DNA of 64,000 nt, taken from NCBI GenBank assembly GCA_914767715.1, contig OU612065.1:26288001-26352000 (forward strand), written 5' to 3'. The position numbers and the translations under genes are program-made. Position 1 is the first letter of the stretch. Every line of letters begins with the position of its first letter. The notes below the pieces were generated by a model, which did no database searches, was not told the origin of the DNA, and saw only the letters and a list, made by a program, of their open reading frames with translations. Origin of the DNA: Membranipora membranacea (taxonomy: Eukaryota > Bryozoa > Gymnolaemata > Cheilostomatida > Membraniporidae). Shown here one piece after another: positions 1 to 11,726 of this stretch.

Positions 1-1170
1 CTGGTCCTCTGAATTCAATGCATGTTTTTTAAGGTACCTCTATTCCGAACGGGGCAGATGGCCTTTTCATTAAAGGCGTAGACTTTCACTGATACAGGAA
101 TGTTTAAAAGATTTAAAATGTATGATCAAAAATTTTGAATATACAACTGTATTTTTTCTGCGTAACTGATGGGAAGGTGACAAAGGCGCATGGCATGCCT
201 CACTAGGTCTCAGAAGTCCAAAAAACATAGGGTAAACAGTGCACAGACAGCGGTTGAAATCTGCCCATGCAGTAGATTATGAGCGCTGTTACAAATTTTT
301 GTCAAAAGAGACATACAGAAAGGGGTCTGGGTATTAGACACTCCTCGGAGTATTAATTGTAGCCTCGGTGAGTCAAAGTTTAAGGCCAAATCGTTTGCTT
401 TGCAAAAAAACCGAATGGCGGAGAGGCTACATCTCCCAGGCCAGAGTTTCTCTGCTGTATTAAAAATAGTTCGATAGTGTGAGAACTAAACTTATCTTGG
501 AAATTGTGTCTGCCACAGAACTCCTCTAGTCGGCCCAAGACTCTGTTGTAGGCTCGTCTAGTGCTGTCACTAATGGAAGCCATAATCATACAGTCAGCCT
601 CCTGTTCTAGGGCTCGAATTTCTGCAAAAAACCAGGTACGTATTATATTTTTGGCTTGGTTAATACACCAACAAAAAATAATTCTTTTCAAACATGGTTC
701 GGGGAAATACCTAATCAACTCTCCTCTGATATGTTTTTGACATGAAAATATAGTGTCTGGCACGTAGCAGCGTCTGTTGGTGTTAAGCCAAACTGAGCAG
801 TCCTGCCCACGTGAGAGTCTATCTGGGGTAATGTTATCCTCACTACGGATGTATTCCATCCTGACTACTATATTGTGAGTCATGAGGATTGAAATGCACA
901 GTTTTAAGAGTTGGTTTATCAACGTGAGTAAAGTGAGTAGAACTTAGTCAGAATGGACACTAAAGCCATGTTGTCAGTTTTTATAAGTAAGCGACTATCA
1001 TTTATCTGGTGTCTCCAGATTTGTAGGGCCGCGAAGATAGGGTACGGCTCCAATAGCACTATGTTCTGAGAGGTCCACCAGGCGTCATCCCAAGTACCAT
1101 CAAATCATTCAGGCCCCAGTACGGCTCCATAGCCAATCGATCCAGAGGAGTCTGTTTCCATCAGTGGAAT
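1..1170 (-). mobile_element. Decayed DIRS/Ngaro-type tyrosine-recombinase retrotransposon fragment
   Basis: Read on the minus strand, three pieces of one retroelement appear in the expected order. At about 1158-1130 is an RNase H start (TDSSGSIGYGAVLG); further on is the RNase H end with the motif NITPDRLSRG (about 840-810). At about 600-520 is the N-terminal region of a tyrosine recombinase (DSTRRAYNRVLGRLEEFC), and at about 228-199 the recombinase box-A arginine motif (FFGLLRPSEA). RNase H followed by a tyrosine recombinase is the hallmark of DIRS-like and Ngaro elements. The copy is broken: TGA codons fall at 1107-1105 and 921-919, and the frame changes near 900 and 380. Reverse transcriptase is not seen and the 3' end runs off the window. 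A live element is excluded; which DIRS subclass it belongs to is not resolved. Confidence 0.75.
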
Positions 1171-2950
1171 GAAATTACAAATCAGCTTTATTCCATCTTA
1201 TTACAAATGTATATCTGCGCTTCTGTCAAATAAACAGGGAAGGCAGCAATATGTGTACAATACAGTTGTTACCCGGACCAAACTTTAATTAATAGGGAGT
1301 TCAAATCTGTAGTTGTGCTCCCTTGTAACTGGGAAAATTGAAAAGACCGAGTCTGTGCATGAAATCCTATGCCCAGCTTTTCAATCGCATGTAATGAATG
1401 CAATCAGATTTCCAAAGCATACACGCACTTAAAAACAATTTGTAAAATTACTATCCACATTGCTATGATGGCTTCGTAGTGAGGACATCACAAGCTCACT
1501 AATCTATTTTTATAAAGATGCCAGCGATTTTTACCAACTCATAAATACACAAACAATTTTAATCTAAAAAATCAATTTCTTACAAAATGGTAGTTATTTC
1601 TCCATTTTTCTCTGCAAGCTATCAGCTGTCTCTGTCTTTTAAATGCGTTAAATATCTGTGATAGATTTTCTCATATGTTTTAATCCTTGATTGATAAATG
1701 AAGCCTTTATATTGGTTGACAATAAGGATATGACAGTCATGAAGGCAAAACATAAAATATTCATTTTTTTTTACTCAAATCACTGTAGTTTTTTGTTAAA
1801 TAGAAAGGCCTAATTGGTTGGTATTAGTATGACCTGTCCTTGGTTTTTCTAAGTTTATTCATGAATTGTCACCGGCAAAGTTTGTCAATGATTGATTTAA
1901 ACCATTTCCTTCTTCCTGATGTGACAACTTTGTTTCCAGCATCAGTTGTGGTTTCCTGCATCTAATCCTGCGAGGTTTGTTTAAAAAACCCAGTCAATAG
2001 AAGTTCATGGCATAAATTTGATAATGATAAATGGATAATTTATAATAAGATTTATTATTGAGCCTGGATATTATTGTGAGATTTGGAGACCTGAAAATTG
2101 TGGCGATCATGAACTCAGCCCAGATCAGGTGCTAATTTTACCATAAAGAATGCTGTTTTATCATCCTATATTGAATTGAATATGTTAAAGTAAAAATGAA
2201 TACTGCTTAGTTTTTGTTTTTTTTAGATGTAGATGTAGATTTTTTAATAGCCAGGGTCCCGTAGTGACGCTCTGAAGTTTATTGTCAGTTTCTTTCAAAC
2301 CTCCAGAGAAGGAGCGTATACATAAAAATATTTGTACCCCAAAAGTGAGTGAAGCATGGTTGAAACTTGGTTGAACAAGTATTGCTTGTTTCCTGGCAGA
2401 AACTGACTTTGGGCTGAAATCTTTATCATCATGTGATAACCACAAAAACAGACTTCATTTGGTCTGGAATAAAAGTATCAACATAACATCAACGGTAGTT
2501 TCATGCAAGTCGTGTTTGAAATGTACCTGTATGTCATAGTATAACCAGCAAGTCTTTTGTTGCAAAATAATAACCAATCATAAATTTTGCAAAAAACATT
2601 TCTACCGTTTTAGCTCGGCCTAGTCATCACATCACATCACGGATGGTCCTAGGAGTCTGATATTATTGCAATGGTCAAAGTTCGAGCTGAAGTCTCAAAA
2701 TAATCTGCAGCGGACAGGGAAAGAACCTGGGGCTTTGTGTGTCAGACCATTGAAGATAATTGTCATCCAAGTTGATGACTGGGTTTGCAAACACAAGCTC
2801 AGCTTTCGCTCTGAGCGACATGTTTCTATTGGTAGAACATATCCAAACTAGCCCAGGCTCAGGCTCAAGGAAACATAGTGCATAAGACTGAAATGCTATG
2901 AAATGATATATGGTTCTTGCTTACTCAGACTTATAAAAAATAGTTTTGAT
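1171..2950. other. Non-coding stretch, nothing recognised
   Basis: AT-rich sequence with only short open frames that lack domain similarity, codon structure or splice context. No repeat family seen elsewhere in the window was recognised here. Confidence 0.5.
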
Positions 2951-3079
2951 AAGAAATATAATATCTGAGTCTAACATGTAGTGTAAGTTTATAGGTGTTC
3001 AGAGTCTATTATTATCAGCTATTAAGAAAAATAAAATACTGTTATATAATGCTATGTCCCATTTCACAGCCGTAGAGTA
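2951..3079 (+). repeat. Upstream direct repeat, copy 1
   Basis: A block of about 130 bp from 'aagaaatata' to 'cgtagagta' recurs at 3485-3621 with a few changes, and more weakly at about 7985-8062 ahead of the second cysteine-rich peptide gene. It lies about 0.9 kb upstream of the first gene's TATA box. Function unknown; it may simply record the duplication that made the gene pair. Confidence 0.7.
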
Positions 3080-3484
3080 TGTGGCTGTTGTCTTGTTCAG
3101 GTGGCTGTTATTGTTGTGAGGTACCGGTGAACTTCAAATAATGGTCACACAGACTGCCTCTTTTTACTTTAGCCACAATTAGGATCCACAAATCCATATT
3201 CCAATGTGTGTGAGAGTAAAATTATGTCTTGCTGACAGATATTAAGGCTATAATTATTTGAATTCTAGTTCTTCTAATTCTATCTAACAGATGTAGGCCT
3301 ACATATTATCTCAAAAATACTGTTACAGGGCACTGGCGCCTTAGATTACATGATACATGATACTACAAGGGCTATAATTTTGGTGCTCAGCGCTCATTGG
3401 CTCCAGTATCAGCCAATCAAGGTGCTTGCTGGTAGGTAGTTTTGATAGATTGGTGGTGGGCATGTTAACCGTCCAGGTCATGCA

Positions 3485-3621
3485 TAAGAAATATGATATC
3501 TGAGTCTAACATTTAGTCTAAGTTTATAAGTGTTCAGAGTCTGTGGCATAATATTATCAGCTATTAAGAAAAATAAAATACTGTTATATAATGCCATGTC
3601 CCATTTTGCAGCCGTAGAGTA
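3485..3621 (+). repeat. Upstream direct repeat, copy 2
   Basis: Second copy of the block at 2951-3079, about 360 bp upstream of the first peptide gene's TATA box. The sequence that follows it (about 3620-4080) is the part shared with the second gene's promoter (about 8040-8520). Confidence 0.7.
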
Positions 3622-3977
3622 CACTATAATTACGCTATATAATTATATATCTAACAGCTTTTGCGTATTCTTGTTCATTGGTTGAAATTTTGTAATTTCA
3701 ATCAATGAGGCGAAGGGGTTGTTTTGTTCATTGCATTCCTTGTGACATTGATGTCAAAATTTCTGTTGGCAAATGATGCCAAGTTATCTCGTAATTTTGT
3801 CTAAAACTGAGAAGCTGCTCACTGATTGGTTGATTGATATCCTATCAGAATGTTTGAATTCAATAATTGAAGAGAACTTGGTAATCTGCTGATATCAGTG
3901 ATCCTATTGCGATGAGTTAATGGCCCATGAAGATTATTTGACATTTATTGATCATGTTCACATGTTATCTGTAGCTA

Positions 3978-3983
3978 TATAAA
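3978..3983 (+). promoter_or_regulatory. TATA box of cysteine-rich peptide gene A
   Basis: TATAAA lies in a block conserved between the two tandem genes. A non-coding first exon follows and ends at 4075 with a GTGAGT donor; the transcription start is inferred near 4010. Confidence 0.6.
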
Positions 3984-4813
3984 TGGTTGCTAGATAACTC
4001 TTGTGTTAAACAGACCGTCTGATTTTCTCAGAACTAGAAGTTCTTTCTCTCACAACAACCAGCAATTACTATCAGGTGAGTAGTACTTCATCGTTTTTGC
4101 TTTATCAATATATCTATCACCAATCACCATCAAACATTATATTTTGGTTGGCTTTGAAGTTATATGTATTCAAGTTAATTTAACAATATCAAAAATTGAT
4201 ACTGAATTGATTAATTTCTCAATTTCTTTTCTCATTTATCTTTTGGGAATGATTGACTATCAAATCAGGAATTGCAAAATATTTGTTTGGAGCAGATAGC
4301 TTCTTACATATACTCACATGCTTGTGGGTGAGTGTTTTGACGGATATTTTCATATCATCACAATTAAAATGATAGACCCGATGAAAAAATAATCAAATTT
4401 CAAGCATAATCAATTGATTAAAGTTTAGACTTGTTTTCCATATTATCGGTTGTAACTGATTTTCCTTTTTAATTTCTTTTCTTCATTGTAGCCCACCACA
4501 TTAAAATTTCCAGAACAATGTATTTCTAGTTGAGTGTTAAAAGTGAATTAATTTTGGAAGAAAACTGGCAGAAAGCTGCATATGATCATCTACGTGTTTA
4601 GACAACTTCTGTATATCTTATTTACTTATTTATAGAGGTACAGATAACGATAAATGTTATTAGGTTACTTGTTGACCTCGTATATCTTATTACCATGACA
4701 GGATTTGGAAGTCAATTCTTGTGGTAAGGACGTTCATTGTATTTCTCGATCGACTGTCAGGTGGTTTAGTTTAGCATGTAAATTAGCCCTCACACTCTGG
4801 TTCTGTTTGTAGA

Positions 4814-5674
4814 ATATACCGTGCTATATTACTGGTAGGTCTTCTTACCTGTCTGCAGTTCTGGAACTCGGCCGGTCAGGAGAGCCAGCTGGATCATCAG
4901 GGGCCCCACCCAAGTAAGTGAACATAGCTTATCACAGCAGCCCCATTTTTGTTGTTTTTTCAGCAAAAATAATAACAAAAAATGGGCCCCTGTGACAAGA
5001 CTAAGTGAACGGAATACCTCTCATTTTGCTAATCAGTACGGATAAAAATAAAAATTCCATCAACCTCCCTCCCTAAGCAAGTTTGTAAAAAAAAGATATG
5101 TTATGGAACATGAAGCACTTATCAAAGGTATTTTTCCAAGGACTTGTCTTAAAGCTGTGCAGTTTACACCAACTGCAGAATCTATACCAGTTATACCAGT
5201 AATCATTTGAATATAAGGACGTAACAATTCGTGACTCTCATCTGACAAAATTATGGAAACTGGTTGTTAGTTCTACAGTGTACATGATTGTGACAAATCT
5301 GCACCCAGATATCAAAAGTTCTGGTTTCAAATCATTTATGTCAATTTGTAGGTAACCACTACAGTTTTATTGACTAATATTAATTTCTTTAATTTTTAGC
5401 TTTCACGCCAGTTTCAAATCCATGCAGATGTCCAGAAGGTTATAACAACTACTCCTTGGTTCAAAGTTGTAAAGCCTTTACACCCAAGACTTGTACTAGG
5501 GTGTTCACAAATCTGGCAGGAAGTGGTGACCATTGCGTATACTGCTGCAGATGCCCTAACCATGCTCCATACTATTACCCAACGCTGCCAGTACCTTTCA
5601 GTGCTCAGCCCTGTTATGGTGTTCATCCCTCTGTGAAAGGAAGTTGCTGCCGAGGACCACCCAAGAAAGGATAA
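4814..5674 (+). CDS. Cysteine-rich secreted peptide gene A, start codon changed to ATA
   Basis: Two coding exons, 4814-4913 and 5412-5674, joined in phase 1 by GT-AG sites, match gene B (9168-10028) along their whole length. Exon 1 would encode a hydrophobic leader (RAILLVGLLTCLQFWNSAGQ) and exon 2 a mature peptide with eleven cysteines, including CRC, CVYCCRC and GSCC, ending in GPPKKG and TAA. The family is not recognised. The codon aligned with gene B's ATG is ATA (4814-4816). The non-coding first exon (about 4010-4075) has no ATG, and no usable in-frame ATG follows. The rest of the frame is open and the splice sites are canonical, so the gene has either just been silenced, starts at a non-AUG codon, or has an allele-specific change. 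An AATAAA follows at 5733. Confidence 0.65.
4929..4999. repeat. Imperfect hairpin at the start of gene A intron
   Basis: Arms around 'ttatcacagcagccccattt' and its near reverse complement ending 'cctgtgacaag' can fold on each other just after the exon 1 donor. Gene B has a more degenerate version at about 9280-9352. It could be a small fold-back insertion that predates the duplication. Confidence 0.5.
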
Positions 5675-5732
5675 TGCTGCAGCTTGAGACAAACACCTGA
5701 AGAAACACATGATTTGACCACCGCCAATTATT

Positions 5733-5738
5733 AATAAA
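5733..5738 (+). terminator. Poly(A) signal of cysteine-rich peptide gene A
   Basis: AATAAA 58 bases after the stop codon of gene A. The aligned position after gene B reads GATAAA; gene B has another AATAAA near 10224. Confidence 0.5.
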
Positions 5739-5739
5739 T

Positions 5740-6349
5740 CTTCAATTATCCTGTGTTTACTGTCTATGACTGCTGAGTATTCACAGCTCACAGCCCTTTA
5801 ATAAGTTACAAAACTTTGCCTTCGTTTTCTCATGTAGAAACAACTGTTTATTTTTTCTATAGAAATTGACTGTAATAAAAATGACACCTTGCACTTCAAT
5901 ATATATTCTTTTATTGACAACCAAAGTCATCTCATTCGAAATGTTTAATTCATTCAATGTATAATTCATTCAATGTATAATGCTGAACAGTCTGGATACT
6001 ATTCCATGATGTACGAGTTACACATAACTGAAAATTAGATGGGATGGTCCTTTTTATATGAAACCATATGGCGGATTGCAGGAGGATAGAGCGAGGGGGG
6101 ACCAGTAGATAAGATGTTGGTATTTCAGTTTAGTTCACGCCAGTGCTCCACATTTAGGTATCTTAATCAGACATGATGTTGAGCTTTGCAAAGCTATGAC
6201 ATCATCAGCGAATCTGATGTGATAATCAATGTTTTTATGCCTGGGCGTTGTGTTCTGTTTGTAAGGTAAGATCAACAAGTTATTTTTTAACTACTCTGTT
6301 ATCTGTAAACCTTCTAGAAAACCTCTTTAAACAAATAAATAAATCAAAT
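5740..6349. other. Intergenic, no gene seen
   Basis: AT-rich sequence downstream of gene A. Parts up to about 6250 align with the region after gene B (about 10090-10500), so it belongs to the duplicated block. No coding signal. Confidence 0.5.
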
Positions 6350-6477
6350 ACCAAGTTTAATCCGTTTGCCTGCATTCGGAGTTGCTCCCCATCCACTTGT
6401 CACGCCATAGGCAAACCTGCGGCGTGACCAGTGGATCGGAAGCAACTCCAAATGCAGGCAAATGGACTAAACTTGGT
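6350..6477. repeat. Palindromic fold-back MITE, about 128 bp
   Basis: The left arm starts 'ccaagtttaatccgtttgcc' and the right arm ends with its near complement 'ggcaaatggactaaacttgg', so the whole element can fold into one hairpin. A half copy is at about 10496-10560 and a more diverged palindromic copy at about 37072-37193 inside the macro-PARP gene. Dispersed copies of one hairpin point to a short non-autonomous element. No clear target duplication was found. Confidence 0.7.
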
Positions 6478-8420
6478 CTAGGTATAGTTAACATAGTGGT
6501 CAGGACCACATCAGGTCTGAATGCGGTTTAAAGTTAAATCTTTTTGGCTTGACTCTGCGATGACTGCTAAAATCAGAGTGATTATTAGTTGTTGGCTCAA
6601 TGATTGGTCTCAGAACCCACTGTCTATCTACGTACTGCTTGTCAAAGGAATCATTGGGTTTTAAAAAGCTAATAGAACAAGTTTTAGTCTCTGAATATCT
6701 CTTTGGTTCTCACACCAAGTGAAACTGCATTGGGTTTGGTGTCTTAGTACTTCGTGGTGAGGGTTAAGGGATATGAAATGAGGCTCTTCAAAAAATACTA
6801 GAACCTTTGGTATGTCACTTAATGTCCCCTAAATATAAAAAACACCTTGAAAGCATGGTAAGTATGAAAGTTAATAAATCTCATGATGAATTCTCAAATA
6901 TTTTTCCAATTAACTCGTCTTGAGTTGAGCTTCTAATTTTAGAAATAAAACAAGGAAACTAATGGCATGTGAAAGCGCATGTTGCCGGTGTCATCTCATA
7001 ATAAAGGGATTCATGTGCGGCAGGAAGTGTATTACATTACATCATCTTTATGGATAAATGGCGGGGAGGGAATTGTATTAATTCTCCATGTTGGCTCTTA
7101 ATGGTGTTTTGTGCTTGCCTCCATGTCCTCGGAGTGGCCTAACTGTGAGAGATAACAATCTCACATTGCTTCTATGGTATTATTATATCCACATATTTAA
7201 CTCGCTGTGCGGTACACACACTGCTGTATTACATCTGCTGCTAGTTTTTTGTTGGGGCCTTTGCATTGATTTGATTGGCTGTGGAGCTGTTGTGTTGGTA
7301 TTTTACCTCAATCAGGTGAAACAAAGAACAAAGTGCGACTGAACAGTAATTAGTTACTTCAGGATCTGCAATAATTCTGACAAAATTGGTGACTGGCACA
7401 AAGTTAATCTGCTCAGGGTTGAGCAACTTTGGCCATCATTCAAGCCAAGCACCCAGCAATCAATATTGAGAACAAACTGGCAATGACTTAGCAAAAACAG
7501 AAATCAAATCTGCATTGCACATGTCGTTCAGCAGTTGGGTACACACTGCTCTATGCGAAGTAGATAACACCCTACAAGCGCTTACCAACACCACATCATA
7601 GTGAAAAATACAGACACCTAAGTAGACTGAACAAAACCAACCACACCACAAATAATCTGATGGCCAAATAAATTCGGTTTTATAAATATAAGTGTAGGTC
7701 TATCAGTGCTCGTGGTTTAAGAATGGCATTATATTATCAGCTATTACCAGCGTTGACCGATTTACTTGAAAATTATATCATTCTATTCCTATCATTGTCA
7801 ATAAGACAATTTTGCTAGTTTGTTTGCCGTGAATCTTTTCAAGAGGAGTTTGTGAGGTGACTTTGTTGCCTGCCTAATCCCATAGGGCACCTCGAAGAAA
7901 GAACAGGTCAGTAAATACTGTATACTAGGCATCTGTCAGCAGTTAGACATAGTGGAGTGGCGCAATGCGCAAATCATATTTAAATATCAGTTTATGCCTA
8001 ATATTCAAGAAAACATTTCACAACGTTATGTCCCGTACTGGCAGTTGCAGCCATAGAGTATAGTATATACACTATATAAATATGTATTAAACAGCTTTCA
8101 CATATTATTCTCGTTGATTGGTTTAAATTTTGTAACTTTAATCAATGAGCTGTAGGGGTTGTTCATTTCAAGCCTCATTTGTGACATTGATGTCTAAATT
8201 TCTGATGGCAGATGATGCCAAGTTATCTTGCATAATCTTGTCTAAAACTAAGATGCTGCTCACTGATTGGTTGGTTGATATCCTATCAGAATGTAGAAAT
8301 TTAATAATTGAAGAGAACTTGGTAATCTGCGGATATTGGTAATCCTATTGCAGTGAGGAGTTAATAGCCCGTGTAGATTTGTTGGCACCTTAATGATCAC
8401 ATTCACACAATATCTGTAGC
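6478..8420. other. Intergenic region between the paired peptide genes
   Basis: No convincing gene. Short frames on both strands at 7088-7651 lack any recognised domain and overlap one another. From about 7970 on, the sequence becomes similar to the promoter of gene A (about 3500-4080). Confidence 0.5.
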
Positions 8421-8427
8421 TATAAAA
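8421..8427 (+). promoter_or_regulatory. TATA box of cysteine-rich peptide gene B
   Basis: TATAAAA in the block shared with gene A. The non-coding first exon (about 8450-8520) ends at a GTGAGA donor and contains the sequence 'ctctcacaacaaccagcaat', as in gene A. Confidence 0.65.
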
Positions 8428-9167
8428 ATGGGTGCTAGATAACCTTTTTGTTATACAGGTTGTCTGATTTCCTCAGCACTAGAAGTCCTTTCTCTCACAA
8501 CAACCAGCAATTACTATCAGGTGAGAGTACTTCATTGTTTTTGCTTTATCAATTTATATATTGCCAACAAACATAATATTTTGGCAAGCTTTGAAAATAT
8601 TTGTATTCAAATTAATTAAATATCAAATATTGATACTAAATTGATTTCTTTCTTTTCATTTCTTTTCTCAATTATCTTTGGGAATGCTTGACTATCATGT
8701 CAGGAGTTGCAAAACATTTGCTGGGAGCAGATAACTTCTTACATATGCTCACTTGCTTGTGTAAGAATGGTTTGATAAATTATTGCAAATGCTATAACAA
8801 ATTAAACTTGTTTTCATAAATTGTCGATTCTAATTCATTTTCCTTTTAAATTTCTTTCTTCAGTGTGGCCCACCACATGAAAACTTTTGAAAAAATTGTG
8901 TTTCTAGTGAAGGGTTATAAGGGATTTAATTTTTTTTAAGCAAAAAGCTGAATACTTTGAATAAATTATCTACATCTATGGAACGAACGTTAATGTGTTT
9001 AGACAACTTCGGTATAAAAATCATATTCCCATCACAAGAATTTAGAAGTCAATTCTTATAGTAAGGACGCTCATAGTATCAGTATTACTCAACAGACCGA
9101 CTTGTGTTTGAGCATGTAAACTTTACTACACTAGCCTCAACCTCTCACACTTGGTTCTGATTGTAGA

Positions 9168-10028
9168 ATGAATCGTGCCATTGTACTGGTAGGTCTTCTT
9201 ATCTGTCTGCAGTTCTGGTACTCAGCCGGTCAGGAGAGCCAGCTGCAACAGGAGGTCTACCCAAGTAAGTGAACATAGCTTATCACAACAGCCCCATTTT
9301 TGCTGTTTTATCCACCAAAAGTAACAACAAAAGTTTGGCCTCTATGATAAGGCAAAGTGAACAGAGTACCTCTCATTTTGTGATCAGTACAGTACGGATA
9401 AAATAAAAATTCCATCAACCTCCTTCCCCATGCAAGATTGTAAAAAAAGATATGTTATGGAACATGAACCACTTATCAAAGGTATTTTTCCAAGGACTTG
9501 TCTTAAAGCTGTGCAGTTTACACCAACTGCAGAATCTATACCAGTTATACCAGTAATCATTTGAATATAAGGACGTAACAATTCGTGACTCTCATCTGAC
9601 AAAATTATGGAAACTGGTTGTTAGTTCTACAGTGTACATGATTGTGACAAATCTGCACCCAGATATCAAAAGTTCTGGTTTCAAATCATTTATGTCAATT
9701 TGTAGGTAACCACTACAGTTTTATTGATTAAAATTTATTTCTTTAATTTTTACCTTTCTTGCCAGTTTCAAAACCATGCAGATGTCCAGAAGGTTATAAC
9801 AACTACTCCTTGGTTCAAAGTTGCGACAACAGGGTACCTAGATATTGCACTAAATTGTTCTCAAACCTGAATGGCAGCGGTGACCATTGCGTATATTGCT
9901 GCAGATGTCCTGACAGATACCCAAACTACTACCCTTCAATGCCAATACCTTTCAATGCTATGCCCTGTGTTGGGGTTCATCCCTCTGTGAAAGGTAGTTG
10001 CTGCCGTGGACCACCCAAGAAAGGATAA
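9168..10028 (+). CDS. Cysteine-rich secreted peptide gene B, intact
   Basis: Coding exons 9168-9264 and 9766-10028 (donor GTAAGT, acceptor GCCAG, phase 1) give a 119-residue precursor. Residues 1-21 form a typical signal peptide (MNRAIVLVGLLICLQFWYSAG), followed by a short polar stretch and a mature region with eleven cysteines in the pattern CxC, C, C, CxxCCxC, C, CC. The odd number suggests a free cysteine or an intermolecular bond. The mature part is rich in Tyr, Pro and Asn and ends in a basic GPPKKG whose last glycine could serve for C-terminal amidation. The start is chosen because the ATG begins the leader one base after a consensus acceptor. I do not recognise the family; a defence or structural peptide is possible but unproven. 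Compared with gene A, the first part of exon 2 and the cysteines are kept while the middle has changed. Confidence 0.75.
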
Positions 10029-10039
10029 TGCTGCAGCTT

Positions 10040-11351
10040 AAGATAAACGCGTGAAGTTACACAATTTGACCACCTGCAAATATTGATAAATCTATAATTA
10101 CCCTGACATTATTGTCTATGACTGCTGACTATTCACAGCTCACAACCTATTATAAGTCACAAAACATATTCTTTGTTTTCTCATAATAAAAACAACAGTT
10201 AATTTTTCTGAAAGTTTGAGACTAATAAAATTTACACTCTGCAAATATAGCCATAAAGCTTAACAGTCTGTCTTACTTACATGAAACTGAACATGAGATA
10301 GGATGTTTCTATCATAATGTAACCATACGGCAGATTGAAGGAGACCGAGGGAAGGAGGTGGGGCTAAGATGTTGATATTTCAGTTTAGTCGATGACTAAG
10401 TGCTCTATACATTAAGGTATCCGAATCATATGATGCTGACCTTAACAAAGCTTTAGCGCCAACAGAGATGCTGATGTAATCACTGTTTTTCATGCCTAGG
10501 GCGTGACCAGTGGATGGGGAGCATCTCCGAATGCATGCAAATGAACCAAACTCGGTCTAGGTATAGCTAGCATAGTGATCAGGACCATACCTGTTTCAAT
10601 CATAATGTCAGAATGTGGTTGAAGGTCAAATCATTTTGGGTCAACTCTTTGATTTGATAACTGATAAAATCAGAGTGATTGCTGGTTGTTGGCTCCATAA
10701 TTGGTCTCAGAACCCACTTTCTATCTATATATTGCTTGTTGCCGCAGGTCAAAAGGATGGTTGATTTATAAAATACTATGAGAACTGCAGGTTATAGTCT
10801 GGAAATATCTTGTTGAATATCACACTTTGACTACAACAGTTATGACATGTTTACGACACAATCTACAAGTTAAGAGATCATGTGAGGATAAATATTTTAG
10901 GATGAGGGGTGGCTGAACGGTATACAGGCAAAAAATTGTATTGATGTGCATGTGTCGATGCGTGACAGATATAGAACCCACTAGGTGTTGGACCCACCAA
11001 CAAAACAGGCATTTCCCCTTATAATTTATAAAAACCGTATTAAGATATGTAAGCAGGGAGGGTATCCAACCCTCCCTGATGTAAGGAGTGTGTTAGTATG
11101 ATATTTTTGAGTTGTCTACACTTTGTCTTTTATCACTAGAACAGACTTATACTGCTATTAATATCAGTGCTCTCAACCTGGGAGTTTCAGAAACCTGAGT
11201 TTTGGCGACAGTGCCCCGGAGCGGCGCCTCGAGGGCGCGAAGCACCTGAGCACAAACAGCTGGGGGGTTTGGGGGGACGCAGAAGCCTAGAGAGTAATTT
11301 AGGGCTCCACTGATGAATTCCATCGGGTTTTGAGGTATGATATTTTAAGTC
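10040..11351. other. Intergenic, no gene seen
   Basis: The part to about 10700 is similar to the downstream region of gene A and includes half of the palindromic element (10496-10560). A GC-richer patch at about 11200-11280 shows no coding frame. Nothing else was recognised. Confidence 0.5.
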
Positions 11352-11355
11352 TTAA

Positions 11356-11722
11356 AGGGCAACCAAGGTTTCAAACAAGGTCTCATCGATCGATAGCAGA
11401 TTGCACCTTCTGCATCAGGAAAAGGACAAAATCTAATTCTGATTATTATTCAGTCAGAATTCTTGTGAAACAATTCATCCATCAGGTACTCAAACTTAGC
11501 TAAAATAGAATACCACAGAGCAGTTTCCTGTTCCTATTGTTATTTAGCCTGTGCTCTATCATTATTACAGCAATATCTTGGGCCCTCCCCTAAACTGAGG
11601 TTTTACCCAGCTTAGAGTCAGCAACTACTTCGAGTTTTACGCCGCGTCATGCACAAAACTGATGCTGCCTAGCACATTATTTACCACCCACTAATGCATT
11701 GCTGCGAAACCTTGGTTGCCCT
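11356..11722. mobile_element. TTAA-flanked MITE, copy 1 (367 bp)
   Basis: Terminal inverted repeats AGGGCAACCAAGGTTTC and GAAACCTTGGTTGCCCT bound the element, and TTAA stands on both sides (11352-11355 and 11723-11726). A TTAA target is typical of piggyBac-type elements, but these ends start with AGGG rather than CCC, so the superfamily is not certain. It has no coding capacity. At least five related copies or fragments lie in the next 3.8 kb. Confidence 0.8.
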
Positions 11723-11726
11723 TTAA

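Noticed and set aside
7088-7651. Short open frames between the two cysteine-rich peptide genes
   Set aside because: They overlap on both strands, have no domain, and are not kept in the duplicated counterpart.
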